Shown piece by piece: positions 27,390 to 35,648 of a stretch of 64,000 bases of DNA; the first letter of the stretch is position 1; the number at the start of each line of letters is the position of its first letter. The notes beneath the pieces are model-generated. The model was not told where the DNA came from, made no database searches, and worked only from the letters and a program-made list of their open reading frames with translations. Made by a program: the position numbers and the translations under genes. The stretch lies in assembly GCF_900177515.1 (NCBI RefSeq), contig NZ_FXAK01000005.1, positions 318,501 to 382,500 of the forward strand. The letters run 5' to 3'. This stretch comes from Azospirillum oryzae. Its GTDB lineage: Bacteria; Pseudomonadota; Alphaproteobacteria; Azospirillales; Azospirillaceae.

Positions 27390-28204
27390 TGACGGACACA
27401 ATCTTCGATCTGGTGCAGGGAGACGGGCCGCTGGTCATCAGCATGCCCCATTGCGGCACCGAGCTTTCCCCCGGACTGGCCGAGCGCCTGACCGAGGAGG
27501 CGCTGACCCTGCGCGACACCGACTGGCACATCCCGCGCCTCTACGGCTTCGCGAAGGGTATGGGCGCGACGCTGCTCAGCGCCCGTTATTCGCGCTATGT
27601 CGTCGACCTCAACCGGGCATCGACGGGCGAGAGCCTCTATCCCGGTCAGGCCACCACCGGCCTGTGCCCCGACGTGCTGTTCGACGGCACGCCGCTCTAC
27701 CGCGAAGGACAGGCGCCCGACGCCGTGGAGATTGCAGAGCGGGTGGAGGGCTATTGGCGCCCCTATCATGATGCACTGACGGCGGAGCTGGAGCGGGTGA
27801 AGGCGCGGCATGGCTTCGCCCTGCTCTTCGACGCTCACTCGATCCGCAGCCAGGTGCCGCGGCTGTTCGACGGACGGCTGCCCGACCTGAATCTGGGCAC
27901 GGCGCGCGGCACCAGCGCCGATCCCGCCCTGATCGCCCGCGTCGTCGCGGCGATGGAAAGCGCTTCGGCGGCGGAGGGGTTGACCTGCGTCACCGACGGC
28001 CGCTTCGTCGGCGGCCACATCACCCGCGCCTACGGCCGGCCGGCGGACGGCGTCCACGCCATTCAGATGGAGTTGGCGCAGGACCGCTACATGGATGAGG
28101 AGGCACCACCCTTCGCCTATCTGCCCGACCGGGCTGAGCGGTTGCAGCGGGTGCTGACGGCGGTGCTGAACGCCTTCACCAGCTGGCGGCCGGCGCAGGG
28201 CTGA
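27386..28204 (+). CDS. hutG: N-formylglutamate deformylase
   Basis: Last step of the pathway: releases formate from N-formyl-L-glutamate to give glutamate. 272 residues, FGase family. Typical blocks are [36 protein letters not shown] and [18 protein letters not shown]. The start at 27386 overlaps the hutH stop. The gene is followed by a hairpin at 28221-28253 that probably ends the hutFHG mRNA. Confidence 0.95.
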   Translation: MMTDTIFDLVQGDGPLVISMPHCGTELSPGLAERLTEEALTLRDTDWHIPRLYGFAKGMGATLLSARYSRYVVDLNRASTGESLYPGQATTGLCPDVLFDGTPLYREGQAPDAVEIAERVEGYWRPYHDALTAELERVKARHGFALLFDAHSIRSQVPRLFDGRLPDLNLGTARGTSADPALIARVVAAMESASAAEGLTCVTDGRFVGGHITRAYGRPADGVHAIQMELAQDRYMDEEAPPFAYLPDRAERLQRVLTAVLNAFTSWRPAQG

Positions 28205-28220
28205 TCCTTTTGTACCGGTT

Positions 28221-28253
28221 TTGGGGCGGCGCCGTTGGCCGGAGCCGTCCCAA
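28221..28253. terminator. Putative terminator between hutG and the toxin-antitoxin pair
   Basis: The arms TTGGGGCGGC (28221-28230) and GCCGTCCCAA (28244-28253) form a 10-bp stem with one G-T pair. The hairpin lies in the 57-base convergent gap. The T-run is poor, so termination strength is uncertain. Confidence 0.45.
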
Positions 28254-28261
28254 AGCGAGTC

Positions 28262-28513
28262 TCACCGCTCCAATTCGTCACCCGTCTGGGGCGGCCGGTC
28301 CGGCACCCGGTCCAAAAATGACCGCAGGCCCGCACCCGTTGCGGCGCCGGCACGGGCTTTCAGGAAGAAGGCAGCCGTTTCGACCGCACCGACCTTCTCG
28401 GCCACAGCCGCAGCGATCCACTGGTTCAGTGATACGCCATCCTCGCGGGCCAGCCGGGCGGCGGCATCCTTGACGGATGCGGGCAGCTTGAGGGGATAGG
28501 TCGCCTTGCTCAT
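28262..28513 (-). CDS. Ribbon-helix-helix antitoxin (HicB/Arc-type)
   Basis: 83-residue DNA-binding protein. The start MSKATYPLKLPASVKDAAARLAREDG with VSLNQWIAAAVAEKVGA is the beta strand-helix-helix layout of Arc/MetJ-type antitoxins. It would bind its promoter and neutralise the PIN toxin encoded just upstream. The two genes overlap by 4 bases. The antitoxin is second, the reverse of the usual vapBC order. The C-terminus (about 55-83) is probably the toxin-wrapping tail. Confidence 0.75.
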   Translation of the reverse strand: MSKATYPLKLPASVKDAAARLAREDGVSLNQWIAAAVAEKVGAVETAAFFLKARAGAATGAGLRSFLDRVPDRPPQTGDELER

Positions 28514-28935
28514 ATCGCTACTCCTCGCAGGAACTCCGCCGGCCTGAGAACCGGGATGCCAAACCGCGGTGCCGCACTGGCAAAGTCCCGAACATTATGG
28601 GTTACCAGCACGTCTGCCCGGCCATTGACCGCCGCCTCCAGCACCATTTCGTCGGCAGGATCGGAAAGTTGGGGCCGCCATGTGAAACGCACGTCAACCG
28701 GCTCCAGAACTGCTGCCAATTCGCTTAGCAGACCATCCAGATCCGCCTCGCTCAGTCCGTGAACCTCACACTGTTCAGGCCGCTTCAACACCGCCTCGTA
28801 CTCCAGGAACAGGGCTGTGGTCACCAATGCAGTGAACTGTCGATCGGCAAGGAGGCTCAGCACCGCAAATGAGGCGCCCTGCCGACTCCGCAAGCCTGCG
28901 GTCAGAATGTTGGTGTCGAGGACAGCTCTCTTCAT
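28510..28935 (-). CDS. PIN-domain toxin (VapC-like ribonuclease)
   Basis: 141-residue predicted Mg-dependent endoribonuclease. PIN acidic residues are visible: Asp7 in RAVLDTNILTAG, the glutamate in LFLEYEAVLKR, and the aspartates of LSDPADEMVLEAA and NVRDFASA. The sequence resembles the putative toxin component PIN family (COG1569 group, recalled). ATG 28935 is chosen because the catalytic strand begins right after it; a frame opening at 28971 adds an unlikely leader. Bases around the gene start are clearly less GC-rich than neighbours. Its place beside the replication block suits a plasmid-stability role. Confidence 0.8.
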   Translation of the reverse strand: MKRAVLDTNILTAGLRSRQGASFAVLSLLADRQFTALVTTALFLEYEAVLKRPEQCEVHGLSEADLDGLLSELAAVLEPVDVRFTWRPQLSDPADEMVLEAAVNGRADVLVTHNVRDFASAAPRFGIPVLRPAEFLRGVAI

Positions 28936-29106
28936 TCCTGTGATTATGGGTGGATCCCTTACGGAGAGCAATCCAGATGATATCCTATGGGATGTCCTGT
29001 CGAGAGTGGAGCGTCGTTCAGGCAGACAGGCTCAGGGAACCGCCGCCGCCCGCCCCGCGTTCCTCTGCGGCGCCCATGTTGCGGCGCGGAAGGCAGAGGA
29101 CCGGCG

Positions 29107-29730
29107 TTGAGCGACATCATCGAACAGACTGCGATCGAGAATCCGGGCGGCGGCATCGGCTATGGCGGCAACCCGGTTCCCGCCATCCTTCAGCCCACCC
29201 TGACCGCCGTCGATGCACTCGACGCGCAGGTCCACGACATCGTCACCTGCGATCCCGGCCCGGTCAGCCATGCGCTGGCGACCGCGGGCCATTACGCCAT
29301 AAAGCGGCATGTGCTGATCCCCGGCTTCGCCATTGCCGGCATCGTCGGGCTGTTGACCGGTCACAAGGATCTGCGGCGTGCCGGCAGCGTCGGCGTCGCC
29401 GGCCTGGTGGTGACCGCGACCGCCAGCCGCTCGATCAAGCGCTATGTGAAGCGTCGGCGCCCCGATGAATGCGCCCCGCGCCGCAAACCGGGATGGCGCA
29501 TCAGCGCGCGGTCGCTGCCGTCGGGACATGCGGCAAGCGCATTTGCCGCGGCGACGGCGCTCGCCACGGTCAGCCGGACACCGGCACAAAGCCTGATGAT
29601 CTACGGAACGGCGGCGGCCCTTGCCGGCGGGCGGGTGGTCAGGCACCGGCATTGGGCTTCCGACGTGTTGGCGGGCGCTCTGCTGGGGACCGCCATCACG
29701 CTGGTAGCGCGGCGTATTCTGGCGCGCTGA
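29107..29730 (+). CDS. PAP2-family phosphatase
   Basis: Membrane-associated lipid phosphatase-like protein of 207 residues. All three phosphatase motifs are visible: KRYVKRRRP, the SLPSGHAAS block and GGRVVRHRHWASDVLAG. Hydrophobic segments lie near VLIPGFAIAGIVGLLTG and after the PSGH motif. Start is taken as TTG 29107, with GAGGA 6 bases upstream; an ATG at 28987 would place 40 non-family residues in front. It diverges from the PIN toxin and converges on repA, ending 4 bases before it. Likely substrates are undecaprenyl or phosphatidyl phosphates. Confidence 0.8.
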   Translation: MSDIIEQTAIENPGGGIGYGGNPVPAILQPTLTAVDALDAQVHDIVTCDPGPVSHALATAGHYAIKRHVLIPGFAIAGIVGLLTGHKDLRRAGSVGVAGLVVTATASRSIKRYVKRRRPDECAPRRKPGWRISARSLPSGHAASAFAAATALATVSRTPAQSLMIYGTAAALAGGRVVRHRHWASDVLAGALLGTAITLVARRILAR

Positions 29731-29734
29731 GCCG

Positions 29735-30967
29735 CTATTTCTTCGGCAGCGGCAGTGCGGCCTGCGCCGGTTTCGCCGGATCGGCCAGCCGCTTGGCGCG
29801 CTTGTTGCGGACCTCCGCCGCCTCCCCTGCCTTCAACGGCACGAAACCGTCGGGGCGCATGGCATTGCCGACGATCTGCTTGAGCAGGTCGATGTTGGTG
29901 GTCTGCACCCGGCGGCCGCGGCGGACCTGATCCAGGAACTTCTGCGACGGGGTCAGCACATAGTCGATGGCATCAATGCGCTTGCCGACCTTGGTGTATT
30001 CCTTGTCGGCGACATCGAGAATCCCCTCCTCCACCAGCGCATCGACGGCGGAGGTGACCACGCGCAGCGTGTCGCGGCGGCGCGACCACTCGTTCATGCC
30101 GCTGTTCTTGATGATCTCGTCGGCGCTGATCGAGATCGGCTTCGCCTCGTCGTCGGCGGTGTCGTATTCGATCGACAGACGGTTGTAGAGCCAGCGCGAC
30201 ACCGGCGACTTCAGCTTCATCAGCCAGGCGTAGGAAACCGGCTTGAACTCCAGATCGCGGATGGCGGCGGAGACCAGCGGGTTGAATTCCAGATAGGTCT
30301 CCTCGACCCCGCCATCCTCATCGACCAGATCAGGGCGCGAGCGGATCGCCAGCACCGGGAAGGCGGTGGATTCCAGCAGGTTCTGCCCGCGGCTCTTCTT
30401 GCCCGGCTCGGCGCTGCCGCCGGTGGAGATGATGATGCGCGACCGCGCCAGGATGGTCAGGGATTCGCGGATGTCCTGGATCGACAGGGTGTGGTTGACC
30501 GCCCGCAGCTCGCGCTGGATCTCGTAGAGGCTGAAGCGCATCTGCACCTTGTCGCGGTTCTCGCCGGTCAGCGACAGGCGCGAACGGTCCATGGCGAGAC
30601 GGCGGACGACCTGCTCCACCACCTGCTCGCGCTCCGACGGGAAGATCTCGACTTCGACCAGATCCGGGCCGGCGCCGGGCGCGCGGTCGTCCTTCTTCGC
30701 GGTGCTGAGCCGGTCGATACGGGCGGGCTGGACGGTCAGGCGGTAGTTGCGACCGCGGAAGGCGAACTCGCGCCGCACCGACTTGATGAAGTTGTCCTTG
30801 GTGACCAGCTCGCCCTTGTCCTTGGCGGCCTTTTCCTTGTCGTTGTCGCGGGAGACGAAGACGAAGCGCGGCGCCAGATCGTAGAGCGCGATCAGGTGCG
30901 ATTGCGAACGGTCTTCCAGCTCGAACAGGATGAGCTGTGCGGCGCTGGTCGGGGCCATCTTGGTCAT
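29735..30967 (-). CDS. repA: Plasmid replication initiator, RepA/RPA-like
   Basis: Initiator protein of 410 residues that should bind the adjacent iterons and open the origin. The sequence fits the replication initiator protein A group: LYDLAPRFVFVSRDN, FAFRGRNYRLTVQPARI, a winged-helix-rich centre (LYEIQRELRAVNHTLSIQDIRESL), LMKLKSPVSRWLYNRLSIEYD and a C-terminal basic tail. The start is ATG 30967 (GGAG 7 bases upstream); the open frame back to 31201 is only iteron DNA. Three iteron copies lie just upstream in one orientation, suggesting that RepA controls its own gene. Confidence 0.85.
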   Translation of the reverse strand: MTKMAPTSAAQLILFELEDRSQSHLIALYDLAPRFVFVSRDNDKEKAAKDKGELVTKDNFIKSVRREFAFRGRNYRLTVQPARIDRLSTAKKDDRAPGAGPDLVEVEIFPSEREQVVEQVVRRLAMDRSRLSLTGENRDKVQMRFSLYEIQRELRAVNHTLSIQDIRESLTILARSRIIISTGGSAEPGKKSRGQNLLESTAFPVLAIRSRPDLVDEDGGVEETYLEFNPLVSAAIRDLEFKPVSYAWLMKLKSPVSRWLYNRLSIEYDTADDEAKPISISADEIIKNSGMNEWSRRRDTLRVVTSAVDALVEEGILDVADKEYTKVGKRIDAIDYVLTPSQKFLDQVRRGRRVQTTNIDLLKQIVGNAMRPDGFVPLKAGEAAEVRNKRAKRLADPAKPAQAALPLPKK

Positions 30968-31648
30968 GAACGTCTCCGAAGGTCGGGAGTAACCATGGCG
31001 CGGCGGACCCGCCGGTGCAACAGAACGCGGAGAAATTACCGCATCCGGGATGGAGCGACAGCCCGCGCATATGGTGCCGTACCCCGCGATGATGGAGCAA
31101 CGGCCCGCGGTTATGGAGCGACAGCCCGCGATTGGGCCGCAAAGCGGGTCCGGCCGGGGTGCGTGACCGCGACTCCTTGAAGAATCGGGGAGAATCGGCA
31201 CCGGCGGACGGCACGTGGGCCGGGCGGAACCGCGGGCTGGCGCTCCATGGGGAGCGGGAACGGATGCGAGCGGGGCCGGATTGCTCGCTATTTCCGCTGT
31301 CCGCGGTCAATCGCGGGCTGTTGCTCCAGGAATGTCCGGGATCGCGGGCTGTTGGCGGGCCTCAAATCGCGGGCAATGGCTCCAGGACCGCGGCCAAAGG
31401 CACCAGGATTCCGATTCGCGACGGAACCGCGAGCCGATGCTCCATGGTCGCGGGCAGGGGCTTTACGGTCGCGGGCTGTCGCTCACCAAGCGCGGGCAGC
31501 CACTCCATGGGATGGTCATGGAGCAGCTGCCCGCGATTCGACTCTGCCATCAACCGCTTCGAATCCTCTGGACCAACCGTGACGGCCAGACATGCGGCCG
31601 TCCATGCGTCCAATCTTGCGCGGATGGCGCAGAGGAGTATCGCCACAG
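30968..31648. other. Replication origin region (oriV)
   Basis: A 681-base gene-free gap between repA and the divergent winged-helix gene holds the iteron array and no convincing open frame with a ribosome binding site. An AT-richer patch (GAGAAATTACC near 31030) adjoins the repA side and may be the melting region. The layout is that of an iteron-controlled origin. DnaA boxes were not identified by eye. Confidence 0.7.
31051..31536. repeat. Iteron array, about 13 copies of an 18-bp repeat
   Basis: Consensus TCGCGGGCTGTTGCTCCA. Reverse copies start at 31051, 31093 and 31114; forward copies (some degenerate) at 31230, 31311, 31342, 31367, 31388, 31427, 31448, 31469 and 31490; a final reverse copy is at 31519. 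Spacing is 21 bases between 31093-31114, 31367-31388, 31427-31448, 31448-31469 and 31469-31490, i.e. two helical turns. The CGCGGGC core is best conserved and the second half varies. These are the expected RepA binding sites. Confidence 0.8.
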
Positions 31649-32485
31649 ATGACCGAGAGCAGCACGAACCCGAACCGCTGGGGCCGGATCCCGGCCTGGT
31701 GGCTCGACCACCCCGACCTCGACGCCGACGGCCTCGCCGTGCTGGCGGCGCTCAGCACCTACGCCGACGAGGCGGGGGTGTGCTGGCCGTCGCAGGCGAC
31801 GCTGGCGGGAAAGCTGAAGCGCAGCCGGCCGACCGTCAACCGGATCCTGGGCCGGCTGGAGGCGCTCGGGCTGGTCCGCATCGAACACCGCCGCTCGGCC
31901 AATGGCGGCCGGCTGAGCTGCCGCTATCGGCTAGCGCTGATCGCCGAAAACGCGGCGGATGGGAAAGCCGGCGATGGTGCAGGGGTGGACAGCCCCGCTG
32001 ACTCGGCGGCGGACTCCCCCTGTTCAGCGGCGAGTCACAAACAGCCTGAACCAGAACAGATTCCTGACACGCTCCACCGGTGTGCGGGCGAGCGGACGGC
32101 GCCGGTGGCCGAGGAGGTTCCGCAGGGCTGGATGCCGCCGACCGCTGACCGGGAGTGGGCGGCGGGACGCTTCCCCGACCTGGACGTCGACGGCCATGCC
32201 GAGCGCTTCGTCCAGCAATGCCGCGCCCATGGCTACCGCTACCGCGATCCGGCAGCGGCGTGGCGGTCGTGGCTGCTGCAGGACGCCGGGCGTATGGCGC
32301 CACAGCCCGCGGCAACGGTCCGCGGATCCGGCAACCGTGGTGCACACGCCATTTCCCGCACGTCGACACCTGCTGCGGCAACCGCCGCCAATGCGGAACA
32401 GCGCCTGTCGGCCTGGACGAGTGTTGCAGCGCGCCTGAACGCCGGGCAATCGGCCACGCCCGCCAATCCCTGGGGGATCGCATGA
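31649..32485 (+). CDS. Winged-helix replication-associated protein
   Basis: 278-residue protein encoded divergently from repA across the origin. Residues 1-95 form a helix-turn-helix domain of the replication-protein type: WLDHPDLDADGLAVLAALSTYAD, then WPSQATLAGKLKRSRPTVNRILGRLEALGLV. After a variable linker, the C-terminal part (DREWAAGRFPDLDVDGHAERFVQQCRAHGYRYRDPAAAWRSWL spread over about 180-222) resembles the DnaT/primosomal C-terminal motif seen in phage and plasmid replication proteins. Start ATG 31649 follows AGAGGAG. It overlaps the next gene by ATGA. Probably a helicase loader or accessory initiator; not proven. Confidence 0.65.
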   Translation: MTESSTNPNRWGRIPAWWLDHPDLDADGLAVLAALSTYADEAGVCWPSQATLAGKLKRSRPTVNRILGRLEALGLVRIEHRRSANGGRLSCRYRLALIAENAADGKAGDGAGVDSPADSAADSPCSAASHKQPEPEQIPDTLHRCAGERTAPVAEEVPQGWMPPTADREWAAGRFPDLDVDGHAERFVQQCRAHGYRYRDPAAAWRSWLLQDAGRMAPQPAATVRGSGNRGAHAISRTSTPAAATAANAEQRLSAWTSVAARLNAGQSATPANPWGIA

Positions 32486-33123
32486 GCAACCTGCATCCGT
32501 TCCCGGCGGCCCCCGCCGTTCCGCCCGGCCTGCCGCTGCCCTTCGATCCGGCGATGGCCCCGGCCCTGCGCGGCCGGATGCTGCGCGAGGCTTTGCCGGA
32601 GCCACTGCAGCGGCTGCTCGACCGCGGGCAGGTCGGGCGCCACAGCCGCTTCACCGAGGACGGTTTCGCCGATGTGGTGGAAGACTGGACGCCGCCCGAC
32701 GGGGTGACACCGCGCCATGCCGCGCTTGCCCGCCGGGCGCTTGCGGAGATCGATGAAACCATCCTGGCGCCGGCGCCGGCAAACCATCTGCTGGGCCGGG
32801 TGCTGGCACTGCTCAGCCATTTTCCGGCGAAGGCGACGACGCCGGAGGTGGAGCAATTGCTCGCGATGGACTGGGCGGATGATCTGGGCGAGTTCCCGGC
32901 CTGGGCGATCGATCAAGCCGCACGCCGCTGGCGCCGGACCCGCAAATGGCGGCCGAGCATTGCCGAGATCCGTGCACTGTGCGAGGAAGCCTGTGCCACC
33001 GAACGCGCTCTGGCGGAGCGGTTGCGGGCAATCGCCCTGGCTGGGGAACGGGCCGGGGAGTTGGGCGGTGGAGGCGGCGCCGTGCGACCGGTGCTGGCGT
33101 CGGCCATGCGTCGTATGCGATGA
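32482..33123 (+). CDS. Hypothetical protein of the replication block
   Basis: 213 residues, translationally coupled to the winged-helix gene (start overlaps its stop). The N-terminus is proline-rich (FPAAPAVPPGLPLPFDP), followed by predicted helices (LRGRMLREALPEPLQRLLDRGQ) and a block around DDLGEFPAWAIDQAARRWRRTRKWRPSIAEIRALCEEA. That block resembles the short helical repeats of phage replication and helicase-loading accessory proteins. No family could be named with confidence. Position suggests an origin-associated role. Confidence 0.6.
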   Translation: MSNLHPFPAAPAVPPGLPLPFDPAMAPALRGRMLREALPEPLQRLLDRGQVGRHSRFTEDGFADVVEDWTPPDGVTPRHAALARRALAEIDETILAPAPANHLLGRVLALLSHFPAKATTPEVEQLLAMDWADDLGEFPAWAIDQAARRWRRTRKWRPSIAEIRALCEEACATERALAERLRAIALAGERAGELGGGGGAVRPVLASAMRRMR

Positions 33124-33191
33124 TGATGCCGAATTCTGTCTTAACTCGCGCTTCTGTGGCCGGGGCGACACCCCGTACCGGCGGTGCGAAG

Positions 33192-33207
33192 CTAAGACAT
33201 GTCTTAG
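33192..33207. promoter_or_regulatory. Perfect 16-bp palindrome upstream of parA
   Basis: CTAAGACATGTCTTAG lies 65 bases before the parA start. A lone half-site TGTCTTA is at 33137-33143. This could be the operator of the partition operon or a centromere site. The local sequence is less GC-rich than its surroundings. Confidence 0.55.
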
Positions 33208-33271
33208 ATTTGCGCCGCGGGCAGGCTTTGGTAAAAGGGGCCGACAGCCGATGGCGATAAGGGACACTGCA

Positions 33272-33934
33272 ATGAGCAACGACACGGGACACGGGCCGGT
33301 GAAGCGCTTGCTGGTCAATGGCCCGAAGGGCGGGATCGGCAAGACGACGCTGAGCCGCAACATCGCGGTGGCCGCCGCGCTTGACGGCTGCGCGGTGGCG
33401 ACGCTGGATCTCGATCCGCAGCGCAGCCTGACCAAGTGGTTCGCCAAGCGTCCGGACGGCATGGCGTCCATCACCCATTTCGAAGCCGGCATGACCCCGA
33501 CCGATATCCGGGCGGCGCTGGACGGCATCGCAGGCTTCGACCTGCTGGTGATCGACACGCCGCCGTCGATCGAAGACCATCCGGAGGAGTTCAAGCTGCT
33601 TGCGCTGTCCTCCGACCTGATCGTGGTCCCCACCGGACAGAGCGACGACGACCTGGATTCCGTCCGGCCCTGGATGCGCTTCGTCCGCCGCTATGGCAAG
33701 AACGCCGCCTTCGTGATGAACCGCGTTAAGCCGCGCACCCGCGGCTTCACCGAGGCGCAGCGCAAGCTGCTGGGCGACGGCCGCATCTGTCCGGTCGAGG
33801 TGCCGGATTACGAGGACATCCAGTTCACCGCCGGCCGCGGGCTCGGCCTGCTGGAGCTGAAGGGGGGCAAAGGGGCCGAGCATGTCGCCGGCGTCTGGGC
33901 CTTTGTCCGCCATGAACTGGAGCTGGCGCAATGA
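33272..33934 (+). CDS. parA: ParA-family partition ATPase
   Basis: 220-residue plasmid partition ATPase. The deviant Walker A is canonical (KGGIGKTTLSRN), followed by ATLDLDPQRSLTKW and LLVIDTPPSIEDHPEE (Walker B-like). Length fits the short ParA type (lacking an N-terminal DNA-binding domain). ATG 33272 with AAGGGA upstream is preferred over ATG 33251. It overlaps the following gene by ATGA. It would move replicon copies apart together with a DNA-binding partner. Confidence 0.9.
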   Translation: MSNDTGHGPVKRLLVNGPKGGIGKTTLSRNIAVAAALDGCAVATLDLDPQRSLTKWFAKRPDGMASITHFEAGMTPTDIRAALDGIAGFDLLVIDTPPSIEDHPEEFKLLALSSDLIVVPTGQSDDDLDSVRPWMRFVRRYGKNAAFVMNRVKPRTRGFTEAQRKLLGDGRICPVEVPDYEDIQFTAGRGLGLLELKGGKGAEHVAGVWAFVRHELELAQ

Positions 33935-34500
33935 GCGGGTTCAAGCAGGTTTCCAAGGCCCAGGCCCGCCGCCACATCGCGGTGGACGAGCGGATCGAGC
34001 GCATGTCGGAGGCGACGGTCGATCTCGTCCGCCGCGAGGAGTTCGTCCAGGAAATCTCCACCCTCTGGCGCAGCGCACAGGAGAAGTTCCTGCTGATCGG
34101 CCGCTATCTGGTCCAGGCGCGGGCACGGCTGCCGCATGGCGAGTTCCAGGCGATGGTCGAGAACGAACTGCCTTTCGGCTATCAGGTCGCCTACCAGCTG
34201 CGCATGGTGGCGGAGGCGGTGGACAGCGGGCGTTTGCCGGGACCGAAGCTGCCGCCGAGCTATGCCACCGTCTACCAGCTCGCCACCCTCACCAGCGAGC
34301 AGCTGCGACTGGCCGACCAGCGCAACCTGATCCGACCCGACGTCACCCGGCCGGAGATCGTGCGTTTCAAGCGCGACCTGCGGAGCAAGGCCATCGACCA
34401 TGTCAGCCGCCGGGAGGCGCTGGAGGCGGAGCGCGACCGGCTGCGCGAGCGGCTGGCGGTATTGGAAGCGGAACTGGCGACGCTGGCCGACGAGGATTGA
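33931..34500 (+). CDS. ParA partner protein, not a canonical ParB
   Basis: 189 residues in the parB position, coupled to parA by ATGA. It lacks the ParB nuclease-like box and a recognisable HTH. The middle (EKFLLIGRYLVQARARLPHGEFQAMVENELPFGYQVAYQLRMVAEAV, about 48-97) resembles a DUF3102-type segment. The C-terminus is a coiled coil (LEAERDRLRERLAVLEAELATL). The N-terminal AQARRHIAVDERIERM is basic. It may be a small centromere-binding or adaptor protein; function is inferred from position only. Confidence 0.65.
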   Translation: MSGFKQVSKAQARRHIAVDERIERMSEATVDLVRREEFVQEISTLWRSAQEKFLLIGRYLVQARARLPHGEFQAMVENELPFGYQVAYQLRMVAEAVDSGRLPGPKLPPSYATVYQLATLTSEQLRLADQRNLIRPDVTRPEIVRFKRDLRSKAIDHVSRREALEAERDRLRERLAVLEAELATLADED

Positions 34501-34557
34501 GGGCAGCCGGCGATGACGGTGCGGCGTGCGATGATCCGGAACGGGGATGGGTGAGGC

Positions 34558-35478
34558 ATGCTGGACCTGAAATCGCTGGAAACCTTCATCTGGACGATGC
34601 GGCTCGGCGGGTTCCGCCGGGCGGCCGAGCGGCTGAACACCACCCAGCCCGCCGTCTCCGCCCGGATCGCCCAGCTTCAGGACGAGCTGGGCGTCGTGCT
34701 GTTCGAGCGGGTCGGCCGGCGGGTGGCGCCGACGCCGCAGGCGATGGTCCTGCTGACCTATGCCGAGAAGATGATGGCGCTCAGGTCGGAGTTGCTGACC
34801 GCGGTGGCGGACCGCAGCGCCATCCGCGGCGTCATCCGGCTGGGCGTGGCGGAGACGGTGGTCCACACATGGCTCAGCCAGTTGATCGAACGGCTGAACG
34901 CCCTCTACCCCGCGGTGTCGCTGGAGATTGAGGTCGAAACCTCCCCAAGCATGCGCGATGCGCTTGCCCGGCACGAGCTGGACGTGGCGGTGATGCTGGC
35001 CTCCTACACCGATGTCCGGTTCAGGGCGGTCCCGGTCGGCAACTATCCCCTGGGCTGGGTGGCGAGCCCGGCGTTGCCCCTGCCGGAGGAGCCGGTGTCG
35101 CTGCGCGACCTGGCGGCCTGGCCGATCATCACCTTTTCCCGCACCACGCAGCCCTATGGCGTGATCCGCGAGATGTTTTCCTCCGTCGGATTGCAGGTGC
35201 GGATGTTCGGCAACAGCTCGCTCGCCAGCGTCGTCCGGATGGCGGTGGACGCCGTCGGCGTCAGCGTGATCCCCACCGTCATCGTCCAGCGCGAATTGGC
35301 GGAGGGGCGGCTGCGGCTGATCCGGTCGCAGGCGACCCTGCCCGGCATGACTTTCTGCGCCGCCCATTCCGCCACGGCGGAGAACCATATGGCGTCTGTG
35401 GTCGCGGATCTGGCGGCCGAGGTTGCCGCCAATTACGAGGCGACCACCGGCAACGAGGCGCCCCGCGCCGCCGAGTGA
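34558..35478 (+). CDS. LysR-family transcriptional regulator
   Basis: 306-residue regulator. The N-terminal helix-turn-helix is LNTTQPAVSARIAQLQDELG, followed by a periplasmic-binding-like effector domain. It lies immediately upstream, on the same strand, of the ABC importer and 5-oxoprolinase genes, so it may govern them; LysR genes are more often divergent from their targets. No OxyR-type cysteines. Start ATG 34558 follows a weak GGGTGAGG. Effector unknown, plausibly the transported amino acid or 5-oxoproline. Confidence 0.88.
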   Translation: MLDLKSLETFIWTMRLGGFRRAAERLNTTQPAVSARIAQLQDELGVVLFERVGRRVAPTPQAMVLLTYAEKMMALRSELLTAVADRSAIRGVIRLGVAETVVHTWLSQLIERLNALYPAVSLEIEVETSPSMRDALARHELDVAVMLASYTDVRFRAVPVGNYPLGWVASPALPLPEEPVSLRDLAAWPIITFSRTTQPYGVIREMFSSVGLQVRMFGNSSLASVVRMAVDAVGVSVIPTVIVQRELAEGRLRLIRSQATLPGMTFCAAHSATAENHMASVVADLAAEVAANYEATTGNEAPRAAE

Positions 35479-35648
35479 CCCCGTGCGCATTAGCAAGCGA
35501 TTGATCGTCGCTGTTTATCAATCCAGATCAAAACATACGATTGGACGGACCCGAGACTGTTCGTGTCATCATCCTGTCAGAGGCGCACCAAACAGCCGCA
35601 AAGGCGCGCGCCGCAAGCCACCAAGGCACTGAACAGAGGAGATTCACG

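Noticed and set aside
28987..29106. Longer start for the PAP2 protein
   Set aside because: The 40 extra residues are Arg/Pro/Gly-rich without family resemblance, and a TTG with GAGGA fits better.
31230..31507. CRISPR array
   Set aside because: Repeats are too degenerate, only 3-base spacers separate most copies, and orientation is mixed; they are iterons.
33931..34500. Calling the ParA partner ParB
   Set aside because: No ParB nuclease box or HTH is visible; only position supports that name.
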